Shown one piece after another: positions 24,794 through 37,240 of a stretch of DNA of 64,000 nucleotides (positions are counted from its first letter, which is position 1; each line of letters opens with the position of its first letter). The notes under the pieces are model-generated. The model was not told where the DNA came from and did not search any database. It saw only the letters and a list, made by a program, of their open reading frames with translations. The stretch comes from Cepaea nemoralis. Its lineage: Eukaryota > Mollusca > Gastropoda > Stylommatophora > Helicidae. Location: contig JACEFZ010013534.1 of assembly GCA_014155875.1 (NCBI GenBank), positions 186,001-250,000 of the forward strand, given 5' to 3'. Position numbers and translations under genes: made by a program.

Positions 24794-26157
24794 TCTCCCC
24801 CGATGTGTCTCCACCTTGCCGTGGTGGGGGAGCTTGCGTGTCCCATCGACCCCATGTGCTTGCCGATGGGTGAAAACTACATATCGGACGGCTCGTGGGA
24901 TAGGGACCAGACTAAGAGAGACACAACCTGCTGCCCTGCAGGTAAGACTGAGGATAGCAGTCAAAATCAGGCAAACGATCCCTAAAATCTCAGTCCGGGC
25001 ATAACCTCTAAGGCTCCCATCTGAGGTGTATGGCTGAACGTCTCTAAGCCATAAACTCTCGGAAGTGGGAGCCTGGCCGACACAAACCTACACGAAAATT
25101 GTGATGATGTGCTGAGAACGCTACATGCTCGGCGCAGATTCGTTCGATGGCTCTTAGCTGAGGGATATGAGGTATCCCCGGATGAAAGGGCCTGACCGTT
25201 ACTCGCCCACAGACGCACGGAGGTAAGGTGCTGAGCCGGCAGCACATGTAGCCTACCTCGTGAGTGAGTACAAAAGGTGGAAAAAACACCTCGGTCGCAC
25301 GTCTCGCAGACGTCCGATAGTCTGTAACCACACTCATGGAGTGAGTGTAGTCAAAGGTGGAAAATTGTCTCGTTGACACGAAATGGAACGCCTGTCTTGC
25401 GAATCCATTACGTGGCAGCCCGAAGCGAAAGCTTGCTGTGTGGAAGCCGAAACAAGAGTCTCGAAACCCGAGGAAGGCTAACCTCATTAAAAAATGCCCG
25501 CCGGAAGCCGGAAGTGTCGTCCTACGGGTGGCAAACTAAAAATTGACACTACGCATTTACGTCCGAGTGAAATGTCTCGTCCGAATGTCTCTCGTGCTAG
25601 GAACAGCTCTGACTACCTAGTTTCCGAATGCCGCTATTGTTCGGAACAGCTCTGACTAGGTAGTTTTCCGAATGTCTGTCGTGCCTGGAACAGCTCTGAC
25701 GGGCGCAACGACAAGCACATGTCCGAAAACTCGCTGAGTGGATACCGTCTGCAAACCTGTCTGGTTTGTGCGGGAATGGCCCGGGGCAAACGAAATGACC
25801 AATATATTGAAGTGAGGATTTAAAGCAGCCATGAGCAGGACGTGACGATTCCCTCCGCTAGCCCAGAACCAGGGCGTTATGTGTCGGCCCTGCAACTATG
25901 GAAGCAACCTTGGATGGCGGAAAATGCTATGGACTGTCCCTGCCTTCCTTTGAGGGATGACCGTTGTCTTCGACCGTTCTAACTTGGCCAGCATGGTTGT
26001 AGATGGCACCACAAAAGTGAGAGTCTCCCAGGAATGCTACCTGGTCAAAAAATCACGCTAAAGTCGATGTGTTGGCCTACGGGTTTCGGCCCAATGGCGC
26101 ATAACAGACACACCGCAATCACATCTGAAAAAAACTCTCCGGATGAACGAAAAGAAG
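24794..26157 (+). mobile_element. 1.36-kb GC-rich insert with structured end and 11-base TSD, no long ORF
   Basis: The 11-mer atatggttcaa occurs at 24783-24793 and again at 26158-26168, flanking a block visibly richer in GC than the surrounding element. The left end folds as two adjacent hairpins: ctccacc with ggtgg...gag (24809-24832) and a perfect 7-base stem cccatcg/cgatggg (24842-24848 and 24864-24870). The 14-mer ggaacagctctgac recurs at 25600, 25643 and 25687. An 11-base duplication suggests target-primed reverse transcription, so this may be a nonautonomous LINE derivative that keeps a 5' leader. The family is unidentified. Confidence 0.6.
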
Positions 26158-26229
26158 ATATGGTTCAAATCAACAAAGTTATATACAGATACTATCATAC
26201 ATTCAGAAAAGAGACACCATACTTTCAGA

Positions 26230-26308
26230 TAGAAAGAAAGAACAAAAGAAAGAAAGAAAGGAAGAAAAAGAAAAGAAAGAAAGATAGAAAGAAAGAAAGG
26301 AAGAAATA
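26230..26308. repeat. (GAAA)n microsatellite
   Basis: This is an imperfect GAAA/GGAA run inside element C, downstream of the insert's right TSD. Confidence 0.9.
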
Positions 26309-26585
26309 AGAGTATTAGTTAAGCATATTCAGTTAACATTTCGCTACATATACACGACAGAGGTTCATACATATCAAGGAAGTTAGAAGTGTTTAGGACT
26401 CATAAATTATTGCAAAAAGTCCATTCCTAATTTCGCTGATATGACAACAACTTTTTCAGATCTGTTTCACATTATCTCAGTTATCCTTTTGCATATTCAT
26501 GTTGGTATGTTCCTATTCTGTACTTTAGTAAGAAATATGCTGTTATTTAGCTTTAGCGCTAATAGAGAGCGTTAATAAATCTTCT

Positions 26586-26771
26586 AAATATCTGCTTGGT
26601 AGAAAATTTTTGGTTCTATCTGATAATAAGCCTTTACAAGTCTTTAAAGATGGCCATCCTAAAAACTCCAGAATACACATATGGTCTCTTCTTTTGCAAG
26701 ACTATGATTTCGATATCTGCCATATACCGGGTAAAGATAATAACCTTGTGGATCTTCTCAGTAGACTGTAG
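26586..26771 (+). pseudogene. RNase H C-terminus of element C
   Basis: Sixty-one open codons read KYLLGRKFLVLSDNKPLQVF, then an RIHIW...QDYDF segment and HIPGKDNNLVDLLSRL before TAG. This is the standard end of a Ty3/gypsy RNase H (D in LSDNKPL, terminal A/VDLLSR). Nothing resembling integrase follows before the 3' LTR, which fits RNase H being the last pol domain. Confidence 0.85.
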
Positions 26772-28588
<1,817 letters not shown>

Positions 28589-29275
28589 TGCCAAGTATCA
28601 GAGTAGACAAAATGACGTCAACTAGAGTTGGTGAGAAAATCTCGAACCAACTTCTACGAGAAACTAACCATGTGACGTAAAAAGGAAAAAAAAACACGTC
28701 AGAGAAATAGTCAACAACAACAAACAGTCAGATCCTGGGGCTTGACAGAAGAGGCAGCACGATTCGATTATCAGAAATAAGATACATTAGAAACTGGCAC
28801 AACATCGTAAGGATGGATGATAAATATCGAATAGAAGGGCGAGATTATGCAGGCATGATTTAGATAAGCCCGAAAACGACGGACAGATGCAACCGTATCA
28901 GAATGCGACTTTGGAAGTCAGGACAAGGTGTCTCAGAGGCCCTTTGGTGAAGGATAGAAGGACCGGGACATTATAGTTGCAAGTATCTAACATTTTCAAT
29001 GGTATAGTATTCATATATAATGTTTTTCATTATCGTCCCGCCTGGCCATAACAGGCACGGTAGCAACCAATTAAAATATTATTGATAACATTCTCATTGT
29101 GTGACAAGCTTGGACTTAGGCAAATAAATAGAGCCTCAACATGATGAATACTGGCTTCGAGTCCTTGATCACTGTTGGTGTTACGCTTCGACAATTCTGT
29201 TAGATTGATGCAACCCTGGACCATTTAAGTGTTTTTGACGATGTTTCATTCTTTATCGTAAATCACCGTCTGGCA
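28589..29275 (+). repeat. 3' LTR of element C
   Basis: This is the partner of 20469-21153. ATAAA follows at 29276-29280. Confidence 0.92.
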
Positions 29276-29727
29276 ATAAAAGCCTGGGAAAAAGAACATT
29301 TACAGGCTAAGGCATTCACAAGATCCATGACAGCAAAACAACAGAACGACAATCAAATTGAGTCACTGAAAATAACATCTCCAAGCTGTGTAAGTAACAC
29401 CAAGTCAACCGAAGACTTTATTCAAGCGCAACGCGCAGACCCAACCCCATCCAACTATTTCAAACTCATAGGTGCAAAACCGAAGCAAGCCAAAAAAATG
29501 CTTCATGGTATTTTAAATTAAATAATGGTGTCTTAACCAGAGATTATACCAGAAATAATGATGTGGTACAACAAACAGTATACCTAAACAGTAGCACCAA
29601 AAAGTACTGAAAATTGCAGATGATTGACCATTCGTCGGGCATATGGCATATGAAAAGACTAGAGCCAGAGTTTTAACCCAATATTACTGGCCAAAGTTTT
29701 GTACTATCATTAAGAAATATTGTCAAT
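29276..29727 (+). pseudogene. Element B pol continuation: linker and integrase zinc-binding domain
   Basis: This is the rest of element B after the nested insertion. With one ATAAA copy removed, the frame reads on from 20468 into AWEKEHLQAKAFTRSMTA and FIQAQRADPTPSNYFKLIG. After frame changes it reaches the H2C2 integrase start (HMAYEKTRARVLTQYYWPKF, KKYCQ) at about 29640-29725. The order is therefore protease, linker, integrase, with no RT between. The element breaks off where repeat R1 begins. Confidence 0.75.
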
Positions 29728-30021
29728 ATACTGACCAAGACCTGCTGACACGTCTACGTCGTGCGTCCTGGGCAACAGGTCCCTTCAGGGACCTGGCTAA
29801 CATCAATAGGATGGATGATTCCTCTGAAGCCGGAGAGTATCTGCCTGTATGGCGAGGAACCACCAGTCTGCACATCAATAAGCCAGACACGGGACAACGG
29901 ATACTCACGCAAACACCAGGTCCGGTATGACATCACATTGATGTTGGACAACAGGGTGTATTCATCCGACATACAGGACTTCACGCTGGAGTTCACAGCC
30001 AGAGAACGCAAGCAAGCAAGC
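29727..30021 (+). repeat. Dispersed repeat R1, copy 2, with (CAAG)n tail
   Basis: It matches 10231-10528 in the same orientation. It begins abruptly inside the integrase remnant of element B, so it inserted there or marks a deletion boundary. Confidence 0.75.
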
Positions 30022-30169
30022 AGCTCTCCCCCTCCCCTACTTGGAGTCTGTAAGAAATTGCACTAGTGAACCGAACGAAGGGGTCAGTTATGAAACCCAC
30101 TAACTTTTGGAGACGCGGAAGCCAGTCGGCTAAACCACTTCCCCAGGAAGACCCTAATCTGTCTGATAG

Positions 30170-30170
<1 letters not shown>

Positions 30171-30226
<56 letters not shown>

Positions 30227-30228
30227 CT

Positions 30229-30291
<63 letters not shown>
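30171..30291. repeat. Compound microsatellite (CT)n-(CA)n-(GA)n
   Basis: CT covers 30171-30216, CA with one interruption 30217-30239, and GA 30240-30291. CT and GA arms of similar length around a CA spacer make an inverted repeat that could fold back. Confidence 0.96.
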
Positions 30292-30294
<3 letters not shown>

Positions 30295-30297
30295 AAA

Positions 30298-30444
30298 CAA
30301 AATAAAGAATCACAACTTCCAGTGCTAGTGCTAGATAATCTGCTTGAGAAGGTGCAATCATCATTGGTGTCCCCACCAGACAAGCTCTCATGTGAACGTG
30401 ATGATATTTATAGTTGCTTTGTAGATCCTTGTAGCTTGGAGTAG
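30298..30444 (+). other. Short open frame of unknown origin
   Basis: Forty-odd codons stay open directly after the GA repeat and end at TAG 30442-30444, with ordinary amino-acid composition (for example LVLDNLLEKVQSSLVSPP). There is no clear ATG or splice acceptor. It may be a last exon or chance. I do not assign it a function. Confidence 0.15.
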
Positions 30445-30764
30445 AGTTGATTCTGTGGGCTGTACGTTATAAATAAGTTCTTGTCTGCTGATTTGTAACG
30501 TGGTTGTGCTGCTAATTTATGTTTCATTTGTGTTATACATTTTGAGTGGAGTACTCAATACCCATTGACTTCTTGTTCGGAAAGCAGTAGTAACCTACTG
30601 AACGAACAAATGCTTTGTAAATCAGCTTCAGTTTGGGGTCAATAGTCACGTGAGGGACATTCAACATTTTATTTACAACAATACACTGTCAATTCCTCTA
30701 GGAAAACCCGGTAGGTTACTGGGCATGATTCCCACGATATTTGGGGACCACATACCCCTACCAC

Positions 30765-30990
30765 TCACCTGTCCTCTGTGCTGGCTGTAGGTTCGGATGC
30801 CATGTGTTCTAATACCCATTGCGGCGGATTAAAAAAATAGTGACCTGGATGTTTGACCCAGCCTGAAATGAGTTCATGGAAAGAAACATTGGCCTGTGTG
30901 CTATTGACCACATCATTCATCAAGTGCGGATTGGTTTGTAAAAATGTGAAGCTAGTACCTTATGTCCAATATGCCTGTAGGTGTATACAA
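30765..30990 (+). repeat. SINE family 1 (copy f)
   Basis: It has a degraded tRNA-like head (ggctgtaggttcggatgcc) and the body tttgacccagcctgaaatg, ggaaagaaacattgg, gcggattggtttgtaaa, as in the other family-1 copies. Confidence 0.68.
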
Positions 30991-31079
30991 GGGTTCTTTA
31001 CATTTCTGTCATCAATACATGATTGCTAATGAGATTAGGTTTAAGTTTGAATTAACTGTGAATGTTCTCTACAAGTTGT

Positions 31080-31528
31080 ACAACGTGTTAATAAAATATT
31101 CAGGATTTGAGAGTTTTGAACATATTGTTTGAATTGTGGGATTGTCAGTTCTCAAAAAGATATGCTGTATTGTCTTCTCCAAAGTTTGTGTTATCTCCCA
31201 ACAATTCTTATCTTATTATGCCAGCCTGCCTTGTTTAATCTCTCAACAATTCTTTCCTTATTATGTCTTCCTGCCTTGTTTAATCTCTCAACAATTCTTA
31301 TCTTATTATGTCTTCCTGCTTTGTTTAATCTTTCAATAACTTTCGCCTTGTTTTGCTTATTCTTTCTCTATATTGTGTACAGTCTCTTGACAATTCGTGT
31401 CTTAGAACTGCGTTATTCTGTTTTCAAGGTTTGTATATATCTTAACAATTCTTACCTTAATTCTTCTACCTTATATTGTCTCTATGTTTTGGACAGTATG
31501 TCCAACAATTCTTGCCTTGCATGTGCCC
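31080..31528. repeat. Degenerate minisatellite, left part
   Basis: The phrase caacaattcttrccttaattctg recurs with tattctgtctttatgttttg at intervals of roughly 45-60 bases. At 31196-31330 three units of about 45 bases are nearly identical. The same phrases resume at 33794-34040, so the LINE at 31530-33787 split one array. Confidence 0.75.

Positions 31529-31529
<1 letters not shown>

Positions 31530-31613
<84 letters not shown>
31530..31613. repeat. (CAT)n tail of the LINE
   Basis: This is 84 bases of pure CAT, which is (ATG/GAT)n at the LINE 3' end on the minus strand. The poly-Asp and poly-His frames here are artefacts. Confidence 0.95.
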
Positions 31614-31614
<1 letters not shown>

Positions 31615-31689
31615 GTCTTGCCGGCTGGCGTAGGCGTTCATGGCTCTCCACCGATCTCGGTCTTTGGTTTTCTGGATCAACTCTGCTGA

Positions 31690-33546
31690 TCATATTCCTC
31701 CGTGCCACCGTCTCAATCCATCCTGCATCATTTCTCTTGGTCTGCCTCTGCCTCTCTTCCCCTCGATCTTTCCAGTTGTCACGATGTTCTCCAATGCCTC
31801 TCTTCTCATTACATCACCAAAGAAAGTTGTTTGTCTCTTTCTTATTGTTGTATATAGTGTTCTAGTTTCATTAGCCTGTTTCAGGCAGTCGTCGTTAGTT
31901 ACTCTGGCAGTCCAAGGAATTCTCAACATTCGTCTAAGGAACCACATCTCTGTTGCTTCTAATTTTTTCTTAATGTGTTCATTTACATTCCAAGATTCAC
32001 TGCCATACAACAAAACTGGTTCTACATAGCATTTCAGCACTCTCTTTCTTACACTCAGTGATAGTGACCTATTGCACAAGATACTCTTCATTTTCTGAAA
32101 TGCGGCCTTTGCCTGCCCTATTCTGCTCTTAATCTCTGTTGTACATCTTCCATCTGATGTTATAAATGTTCCTAGGTATCTAAAATTATTCACTTGGTTA
32201 AGAATTGTTCCTTCTATTTCTATATCACATTTTGGTGTCACGATTTTCTTTGATATCACCATTGTTACTGTTTTCTTGATATTCAAGGAGAGTCCTTTCC
32301 TTGCACTCTCTGTTACTACAGTGTCCAACAATTGTTGTAGGTCTGTTGATTTATCTGCCACCAATACTGTGTCATCTGCATAGCGTATATTATTTATATT
32401 ATAACCTCCAACTAGTATTCCTGGCATCTCTTTGATCTCTCTCATTATTACTTCGCTATATAGGGAGAAGAGATCTGGTGACAAGACACATCCCTGTCGT
32501 ACTCCTAGCTTTATGTGTTCGTAACTACCCTCTTTATTTCCAATTTTAATTGCTGCTACTTGGTTCCAGTAAATATTCTTTATTATTCTTAAATCTTTCC
32601 CATCAATGTTGATATCTTCCAACATTTTAATCAGCTCATCATGTTTTACTTTATCAAATGCCTTAGTATAATCTATGAAGCATAAATATATGTCTTTCTG
32701 TTTCTCTATTGACCTTTCTATTAGTGTCCGTAATGTATATATTGCATTGTTTGTGCCCTTTCCCTCCACAAATCCATACTGTTCTTCACTAATTTCCATT
32801 TTTATTTTCTTTCTGGTTCTTCTCATTATGATTCTGAGCAGAAGCTTAGTGATATGGTTTATGAGGTTAATTGTACGAAAATCTTCACATTCAATTGCTC
32901 CTGGTCTTTTTGGTATAGCTATAAATACAGATTTCAGCATATCACTGGGTAAATATCCACTGCTGTAAATATAATTTAACATTTTGGTTAATATATCTAC
33001 TCCAAATTCTCCCAATACTTCTAATTCTTCTATTGTGATTTCATCTGGTCCAGCTGTTTTTCCTTTCTTCATATATTTCATAGCGTCAGCGACTTCTTCT
33101 TTTAGAATAGGTGGACCTTCTAAGTTACTTTCTTCTGTTAATTCTTCCCTTTCCCCATCATATAATTCTCTTATATACTCATTCCACCTCTTCATTATAG
33201 CACCTTCCTCCAATAATATCTTTCCTGTTTTTGATTTCAAACACCCTGTATTTATTCTTATTTTTCTTCCAGTGAGCTCACTGATTTGTCTGTGCATATG
33301 TTTTGTATCTTTAATGGCATTTAATTCAATTTTTTTGCACTGCTCATTTAACCAACTTTCTTTTGCCTTCCAACATTTATCTTTTATTTCTTTATTTATC
33401 TTAGCGTATTCTTGTTTGTCATTTTTACTCTGTTTTCTTTTGTCCATCAGCATTAAGATTTCTTCATTCATCCATTTTTTCTTAGCTATTTGACTTCTCT
33501 CCGGTAATATTTCTTTGCTAGTTTGATGAATGGAGTCCCTTAACAT
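31690..33546 (-). CDS. LINE reverse transcriptase ORF (618 codons, 5'-truncated element)
   Basis: This is the best-preserved LINE frame in the window. Landmarks in order are GKTAGPDEITIEEL (about residue 162), LIPKRPG-type IAIPKRPG, CFIDYTKAFDKVKHDEL with the block A Asp, LGVRQGCVLSPDLFSLY (block B), NIRYADDTVLVAD with catalytic YADD, NNFRYLGTFITSDG, and the C-terminal LYGSESWNV, EMWFLRRMLRIPW and GKRGRGRPRE. It would copy the element RNA at a nicked target. The catalytic residues are intact. The endonuclease is missing upstream, so the copy is dead as an autonomous element. The true protein would start in the lost 5' part; the Met at 33546 is only the first in frame. A frame change lies just after 31690, before the conserved IQKTKDRDRWRAMNAYAS end. 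Confidence 0.9.
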   Translation of the reverse strand: MLRDSIHQTSKEILPERSQIAKKKWMNEEILMLMDKRKQSKNDKQEYAKINKEIKDKCWKAKESWLNEQCKKIELNAIKDTKHMHRQISELTGRKIRINTGCLKSKTGKILLEEGAIMKRWNEYIRELYDGEREELTEESNLEGPPILKEEVADAMKYMKKGKTAGPDEITIEELEVLGEFGVDILTKMLNYIYSSGYLPSDMLKSVFIAIPKRPGAIECEDFRTINLINHITKLLLRIIMRRTRKKIKMEISEEQYGFVEGKGTNNAIYTLRTLIERSIEKQKDIYLCFIDYTKAFDKVKHDELIKMLEDINIDGKDLRIIKNIYWNQVAAIKIGNKEGSYEHIKLGVRQGCVLSPDLFSLYSEVIMREIKEMPGILVGGYNINNIRYADDTVLVADKSTDLQQLLDTVVTESARKGLSLNIKKTVTMVISKKIVTPKCDIEIEGTILNQVNNFRYLGTFITSDGRCTTEIKSRIGQAKAAFQKMKSILCNRSLSLSVRKRVLKCYVEPVLLYGSESWNVNEHIKKKLEATEMWFLRRMLRIPWTARVTNDDCLKQANETRTLYTTIRKRQTTFFGDVMRREALENIVTTGKIEGKRGRGRPREMMQDGLRRWHGGI

Positions 33547-33793
33547 TTCCCATTGTTCATTTATACTCTATATTTTAGCTATTGCATTGTACCTATTTTT
33601 CACAGTCACTATGTATTGTTCTTGAATTTCTTTATCTACTTTCAGAACCTCTTTATTAAGTCTCATGTTCCTAACCATTTGTTCCCTCTCTTTAATCTTA
33701 CTTTTATTTGTCCACATAGTGGTACATGATCACTATTACAGTCGGCACCAGGCATTGTTTTTACATTAATTAGAGCATTTATAATTCTGCCCT

Positions 33794-34040
33794 ATTCTGA
33801 CTTAATTCTGTGTTGAATCTCCCAACAATGATGCCTAAATTGTGCCTGATTATATCTTCGTGATGTTTGTAATGTCCCAACAATTCTTACCTTAGTTCTG
33901 ACGTATTCTGTATCTGTGTTTTGGCCAGTCTATCAATTCTTGCCTTAATTGTGATTTATTCTGTCTTTATGCTGTGTGTAATCTCCTAACAATTCTTGCC
34001 TGGGTTCTGACATATTCTGTCTGCATATTCTGGATATAAG
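33794..34040. repeat. Degenerate minisatellite, right part
   Basis: It has the same phrases as 31080-31528: caacaattcttaccttag, tattctgtatctgtgttttgg, caattcttgccttaatt. Confidence 0.7.
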
Positions 34041-34329
34041 TGATCTGATGTTCAAGGGCAGCTTGTCCGGGATATTTCAGTGTCCACATCCTTCCCTCAG
34101 AAATTAATGCATGTCTATAAAAACCAGTGGGTTTCTAATGGTGTCACATGTTCACTGAGCTCTTTGGTAGTGAGATCAGATACCTTGCCTTCGCGAATAA
34201 GGACCAAAAATTGGAGGTTCCACGTATAACATGTGCATGTTAAAAGTCACACAGTAGTTGACAATCACAAAGAGTAGGCTGTAAGGTCCTTGCTTTTGCA
34301 AAATTGCTAAAGGAAAAAACCTACACACT

Positions 34330-34495
34330 GGTGATTAGAATCTGTTGTCTGTGATAGAATTTGCATGAAGTAAACTTCTATATGTACATAATGAAGTCAG
34401 AAGTATACACGGGTGAATAGAATATATGTTGTCTGTGATAGAATCTAGATGAAGTGAACTTACACAAGTGCACACTGAAGTCAGAGACACTGATC
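34330..34495. repeat. Two-copy tandem duplication, unit about 80 bases
   Basis: The phrase ttgtctgtgatagaat, then gatgaagt and ctgaagtcaga, occurs twice in order at about 34345 and 34428. Both units diverge moderately. Confidence 0.7.
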
Positions 34496-34559
34496 TCTTG
34501 GAGTTGTGAATTATCAAGTGTGAGCATTCCCATTACAAGAGCAATGATGAAGTAGGAAG

Positions 34560-34800
34560 GGACCATCTCCTTCTGCTCTTTATTCCCCCATGGAACATAG
34601 GGCCTCAACCAACACACACCAAGCTGTCCTAATGTTGGCTATGCAGCTCTCTTCATGACTTCCCATAGTATTAACCTCTGTCTCTTATTCTCTTTGACAT
34701 ATGTTTTAGGTCTCCCTATTACGTTGTTTACCATGTGGGTTCTAGAGAAAGGACATTGTAGTTATACTATTAAAAGGATTGTTCCGTGCATGTCCTATCC
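34560..34800. repeat. Dispersed repeat R2, copy 1
   Basis: It shares order and wording with 42600-42850 in the same orientation: ctcctcttta, gaaacatagg...ctcaa, tctct...acttc, gggttctaga, ttgtagttatactatta. A more diverged relative lies at about 61190-61450. It may be the 3' part of a LINE. Confidence 0.5.
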
Positions 34801-34944
34801 AGAGCCAGAACGTCTAAGAGTTTAAGGTGATGTTATAATGAAGAAATGTCATATTGAGTGAAACAACCTCGTTTAAGGTTGTGCTAGTGTCGGTGATAAT
34901 CCAAATTGCAGACGACCATCAGTACAACATTTCTCGCTGGTCAA

Positions 34945-35190
34945 GCAGTACTTGGACATGCACAGTTACAGCATGACTGCCTTGGAACAACCTCCACGTG
35001 ATCTCTTGTTCTTTCAGCTCAGATCAGCATTGAAAGGGCACTTATTCAAGGATGCGCAGGACATAACCAACAATTCTACAGTACAGCTGAAAGAGGACAT
35101 GTGTCAAAGAATGAATGCATTTCAACAGTTTTAGCAACATTGGCAGGAGTGTTTAGCTGCTGAAAGGAATTATTTTGAAGAAAATGATTG
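34945..35190 (+). pseudogene. Mariner-type transposase C-terminal fragment
   Basis: The + strand reads EQPPRDLLFFQLRSALKGHL, then FKDAQDITNN, and after a stop QHWQECLAAERNYFEEN. This is the end of a Tc1/mariner transposase, where (D)FFLFPKLKxxLKGxxF and CxxxxxxYFExD are typical. The third catalytic acidic residue should lie at D in PPRD. No terminal inverted repeats are visible nearby, so it is a stranded fragment. Confidence 0.65.
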
Positions 35191-35740
35191 AATTGTTACG
35201 GATTGTAAACAAATTAAAGTAACATTTTTTTTCAGACCTGAGTCTTTCCAGTGGCAACATACTGATGTAAGTCGAGGATCATTTCACAATCAGTAAAGAA
35301 GACAAAAATGTCTCCTGAGTTGTGCTAGGTTTATTGTTGTGTAGTATATCCATGTTAAGCCCATGTGCCACCTCTGTGGCTGAAAGGTGAAGCAAAGAAA
35401 AGCAACGCTGTAGACCACCTGCACAAGTCACAAAAGGATTGGTATGAGAATAGCTACCTCAAAACGTAGAACAGAAATCCAAGATCCAAACAAACATGAC
35501 AGGCTTTCACAGGGTTTGATATGCGTGGTTGTGGGACTATATTTCATCCATGGTCGAAAAGACACACGACGTAGTAGAAAAATACCCTTGATAGGATGGG
35601 TCCATCTGATTCTTAGTCTTGCTCTAGCTCTTAAGCATGCCCTCCTTGGATTCTATGTACAAAGCGCTAGCTGATCTGGCTTTACTCTCACAAGATGTCA
35701 TCTCCTACTTTCTTTGTTGTCTCTCTGTACATTTGCCGCC
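35191..35740. other. Intergenic stretch without recognisable features
   Basis: I find no gene, RNA or named repeat here. Confidence 0.35.
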
Positions 35741-35744
35741 GTCT

Positions 35745-35935
35745 GAGGCTTAGAGTTAGTGAAAGCAGTTTCACAATCCTGACGTACCGGGTTCAATGTC
35801 AGCCCCAGACGATTTTGAAGCGTTGATTCTGACAATGGTATGAGCGTTGACTATCAGAAAGCAATGGCAAACTACTGACAGTAAAATTGCTTAGAAAATC
35901 ACTCACAGTAAACACATGCTGGCGTTGATTGCGAC
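35745..35935 (+). repeat. tRNA-derived SINE, family 2 (copy 1)
   Basis: The head has the B-box-like ccgggttcaatgtc. The body has the signature agaaagcaatggcaaactac, then aaaattgcttagaaaatc, and ends atgctggcgttgattgcgac. The same three blocks recur in order in the other family-2 copies. Confidence 0.7.
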
Positions 35936-36368
35936 TAAATTTAACTATCAACTAAATGCAGATATTGATAATTTCCCCCACAAATGTGACTTCTCATACT
36001 AGATGCAAAGCACACCTTTACCGGGGTGAAAAGGTGGCCATACAGGGGCACGTAGAAAGGGGGAGGGGCAGCAGATGTTGTTCGAGATGTTTAGTAATGT
36101 TGGTTCGTTATCTGTTTTGAATCACATGGACCGATCCTGTCAAGAATTTCTTCTTCTTATGCCTTTAAGTCTTCTAATGAAATATAGTCCCACAACCAAG
36201 CATGTCCAGATGTGTTTGGATTTGCAGTTACATATTAAACTGTTAGGAAAAAAAAATACGTAACATGAAACATTATAATCAAGATTTAATATCATCTTTT
36301 CTGTTCAACTCATTTGATTTAATTCCTTAAGAACGGGCTTTAATGTCTGCTCGCAATTCGCAACTGCC

Positions 36369-36374
36369 TTTATT
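36369..36374 (-). terminator. Poly(A) signal AATAAA of gene 2
   Basis: TTTATT on the + strand gives AATAAA on the minus strand. It starts 97 bases past the gene 2 stop codon, the same spacing as in gene 1. Confidence 0.78.
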
Positions 36375-36470
36375 AAAATGTCTTTGTAGTTCTAATAGAA
36401 CTTGAGGGAGGTTCGACTTGTGTTACCACGTGATCTGTATAAAGAGTCTATCCAGGTAAGAAGTTCAAAG

Positions 36471-36646
36471 TTAGGATTGGACTACCTCAATGACAGTGTT
36501 GTTACGGAAACGGCGGTCCATCGAAGGATGCATGCGAGTTAAGTCTCTCTCTGGCTGGAGAGTTCCACCGATCCACGGGGTCATAGTCCTGCGAGATCGG
36601 CTAGGTAGTACGGAGAGGTCTTTCGTGTCCATATATTCAATTACAC
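36471..36646 (-). CDS. Gene 2, terminal exon: processing site and C-terminal peptide
   Basis: On the minus strand an acceptor (atttttctctag) ends at 36647. The phase-1 frame from 50788 continues through 57 further codons to TAA at 36473-36471. An acidic stretch is followed by P-S-R-S-R-R, an R-x-R-R processing site at nearly the same distance from the splice junction as in gene 1. The released peptide is about 38 residues, has no cysteine, contains M-D-R-R-F-R-N-N and ends V-V-Q-S. The arrangement matches gene 1 exon 2, and the shared poly(A) spacing supports it. The open frame upstream of the acceptor is intron. Function is unknown. Confidence 0.75.
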
Positions 36647-36890
36647 CTAGAGAAAAATAAATATATTTATATTTAATATATGTCACTGTACTTAATATGA
36701 TTGTATATAAAACAATGTTTTCCCGTAGTGAATTTGAATAACGAAGATACAAACAATAGATTGCACTATTTATTGCCTGGCAAATTTCGCTGCATCTCTT
36801 CAGGTGCATACTGCAGAATTCACACAACATATAGTAAAATAATTAGATAAATCCTTCAAGCTGAAATATACACATGTGCGCACAGTAATG

Positions 36891-37240
36891 TCAATTGTCT
36901 ACCACGGTAATTTTAAACTGACTATCATGTCTTTCTGTTTGCACAAGAGTGGCCCTATGTAGGTTAATCATTATGGCTTCTGCAAACTTTAACTTTGTTT
37001 GTGAATTAAACAACATGCGAAACGCCCTGTCTCTATCAATCACATGGCCGGTTTCCAAAACGTGCCGTGCAATTGACGACAGCAGGAAGTTTGTAGTGTG
37101 CCGGCCTTGCTAGGCTCCCTTCGCCTGAGTGTAGTATATTGTCAGTTAGGTATGTGTTCAACGACCCTGCTGTTTAACTGCCGCCCTGTTCTGCCGATGT
37201 AAGTAGACTGGCACCTACATGTGAATTGGTAAACGCAATT
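36891..37240 (-). pseudogene. GIY-YIG endonuclease remnant of the Penelope-like element
   Basis: The minus strand reads CQSTYIGRTGRQLNSRVVEH with the YIG half of the motif and the conserved Arg and His. A frame change leads to HVLETGHVIDRDRAFRML and then KFAEAIMINLHRATL with the expected Glu. The first GIY half is not visible. This nuclease nicks target DNA in Penelope-like elements. Confidence 0.72.

Larger units (their letters stand above)
31530..33787 (-). mobile_element. 5'-truncated LINE with long intact RT frame and (GAT)n tail
   Basis: On the minus strand it starts inside the endonuclease C-terminus (NALINVKTMPGADCNSDHVPL), then RT and C-terminal region, and ends in a GAT tail that reads (CAT)n on the + strand at 31530-31613. 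TGCCCT occurs on both sides (31524-31529 and 33788-33793) and may be a short target-site duplication. It sits inside a minisatellite. Copies of the family lie at 17037-18190 and 51050-56235. Confidence 0.88.

Noticed and set aside
31080..31400. A CRISPR-like or coding repeat array (LPALFNLSTIL repeated in translation)
   Set aside because: It is a decaying minisatellite without uniform spacers, and the frame is not conserved between units.
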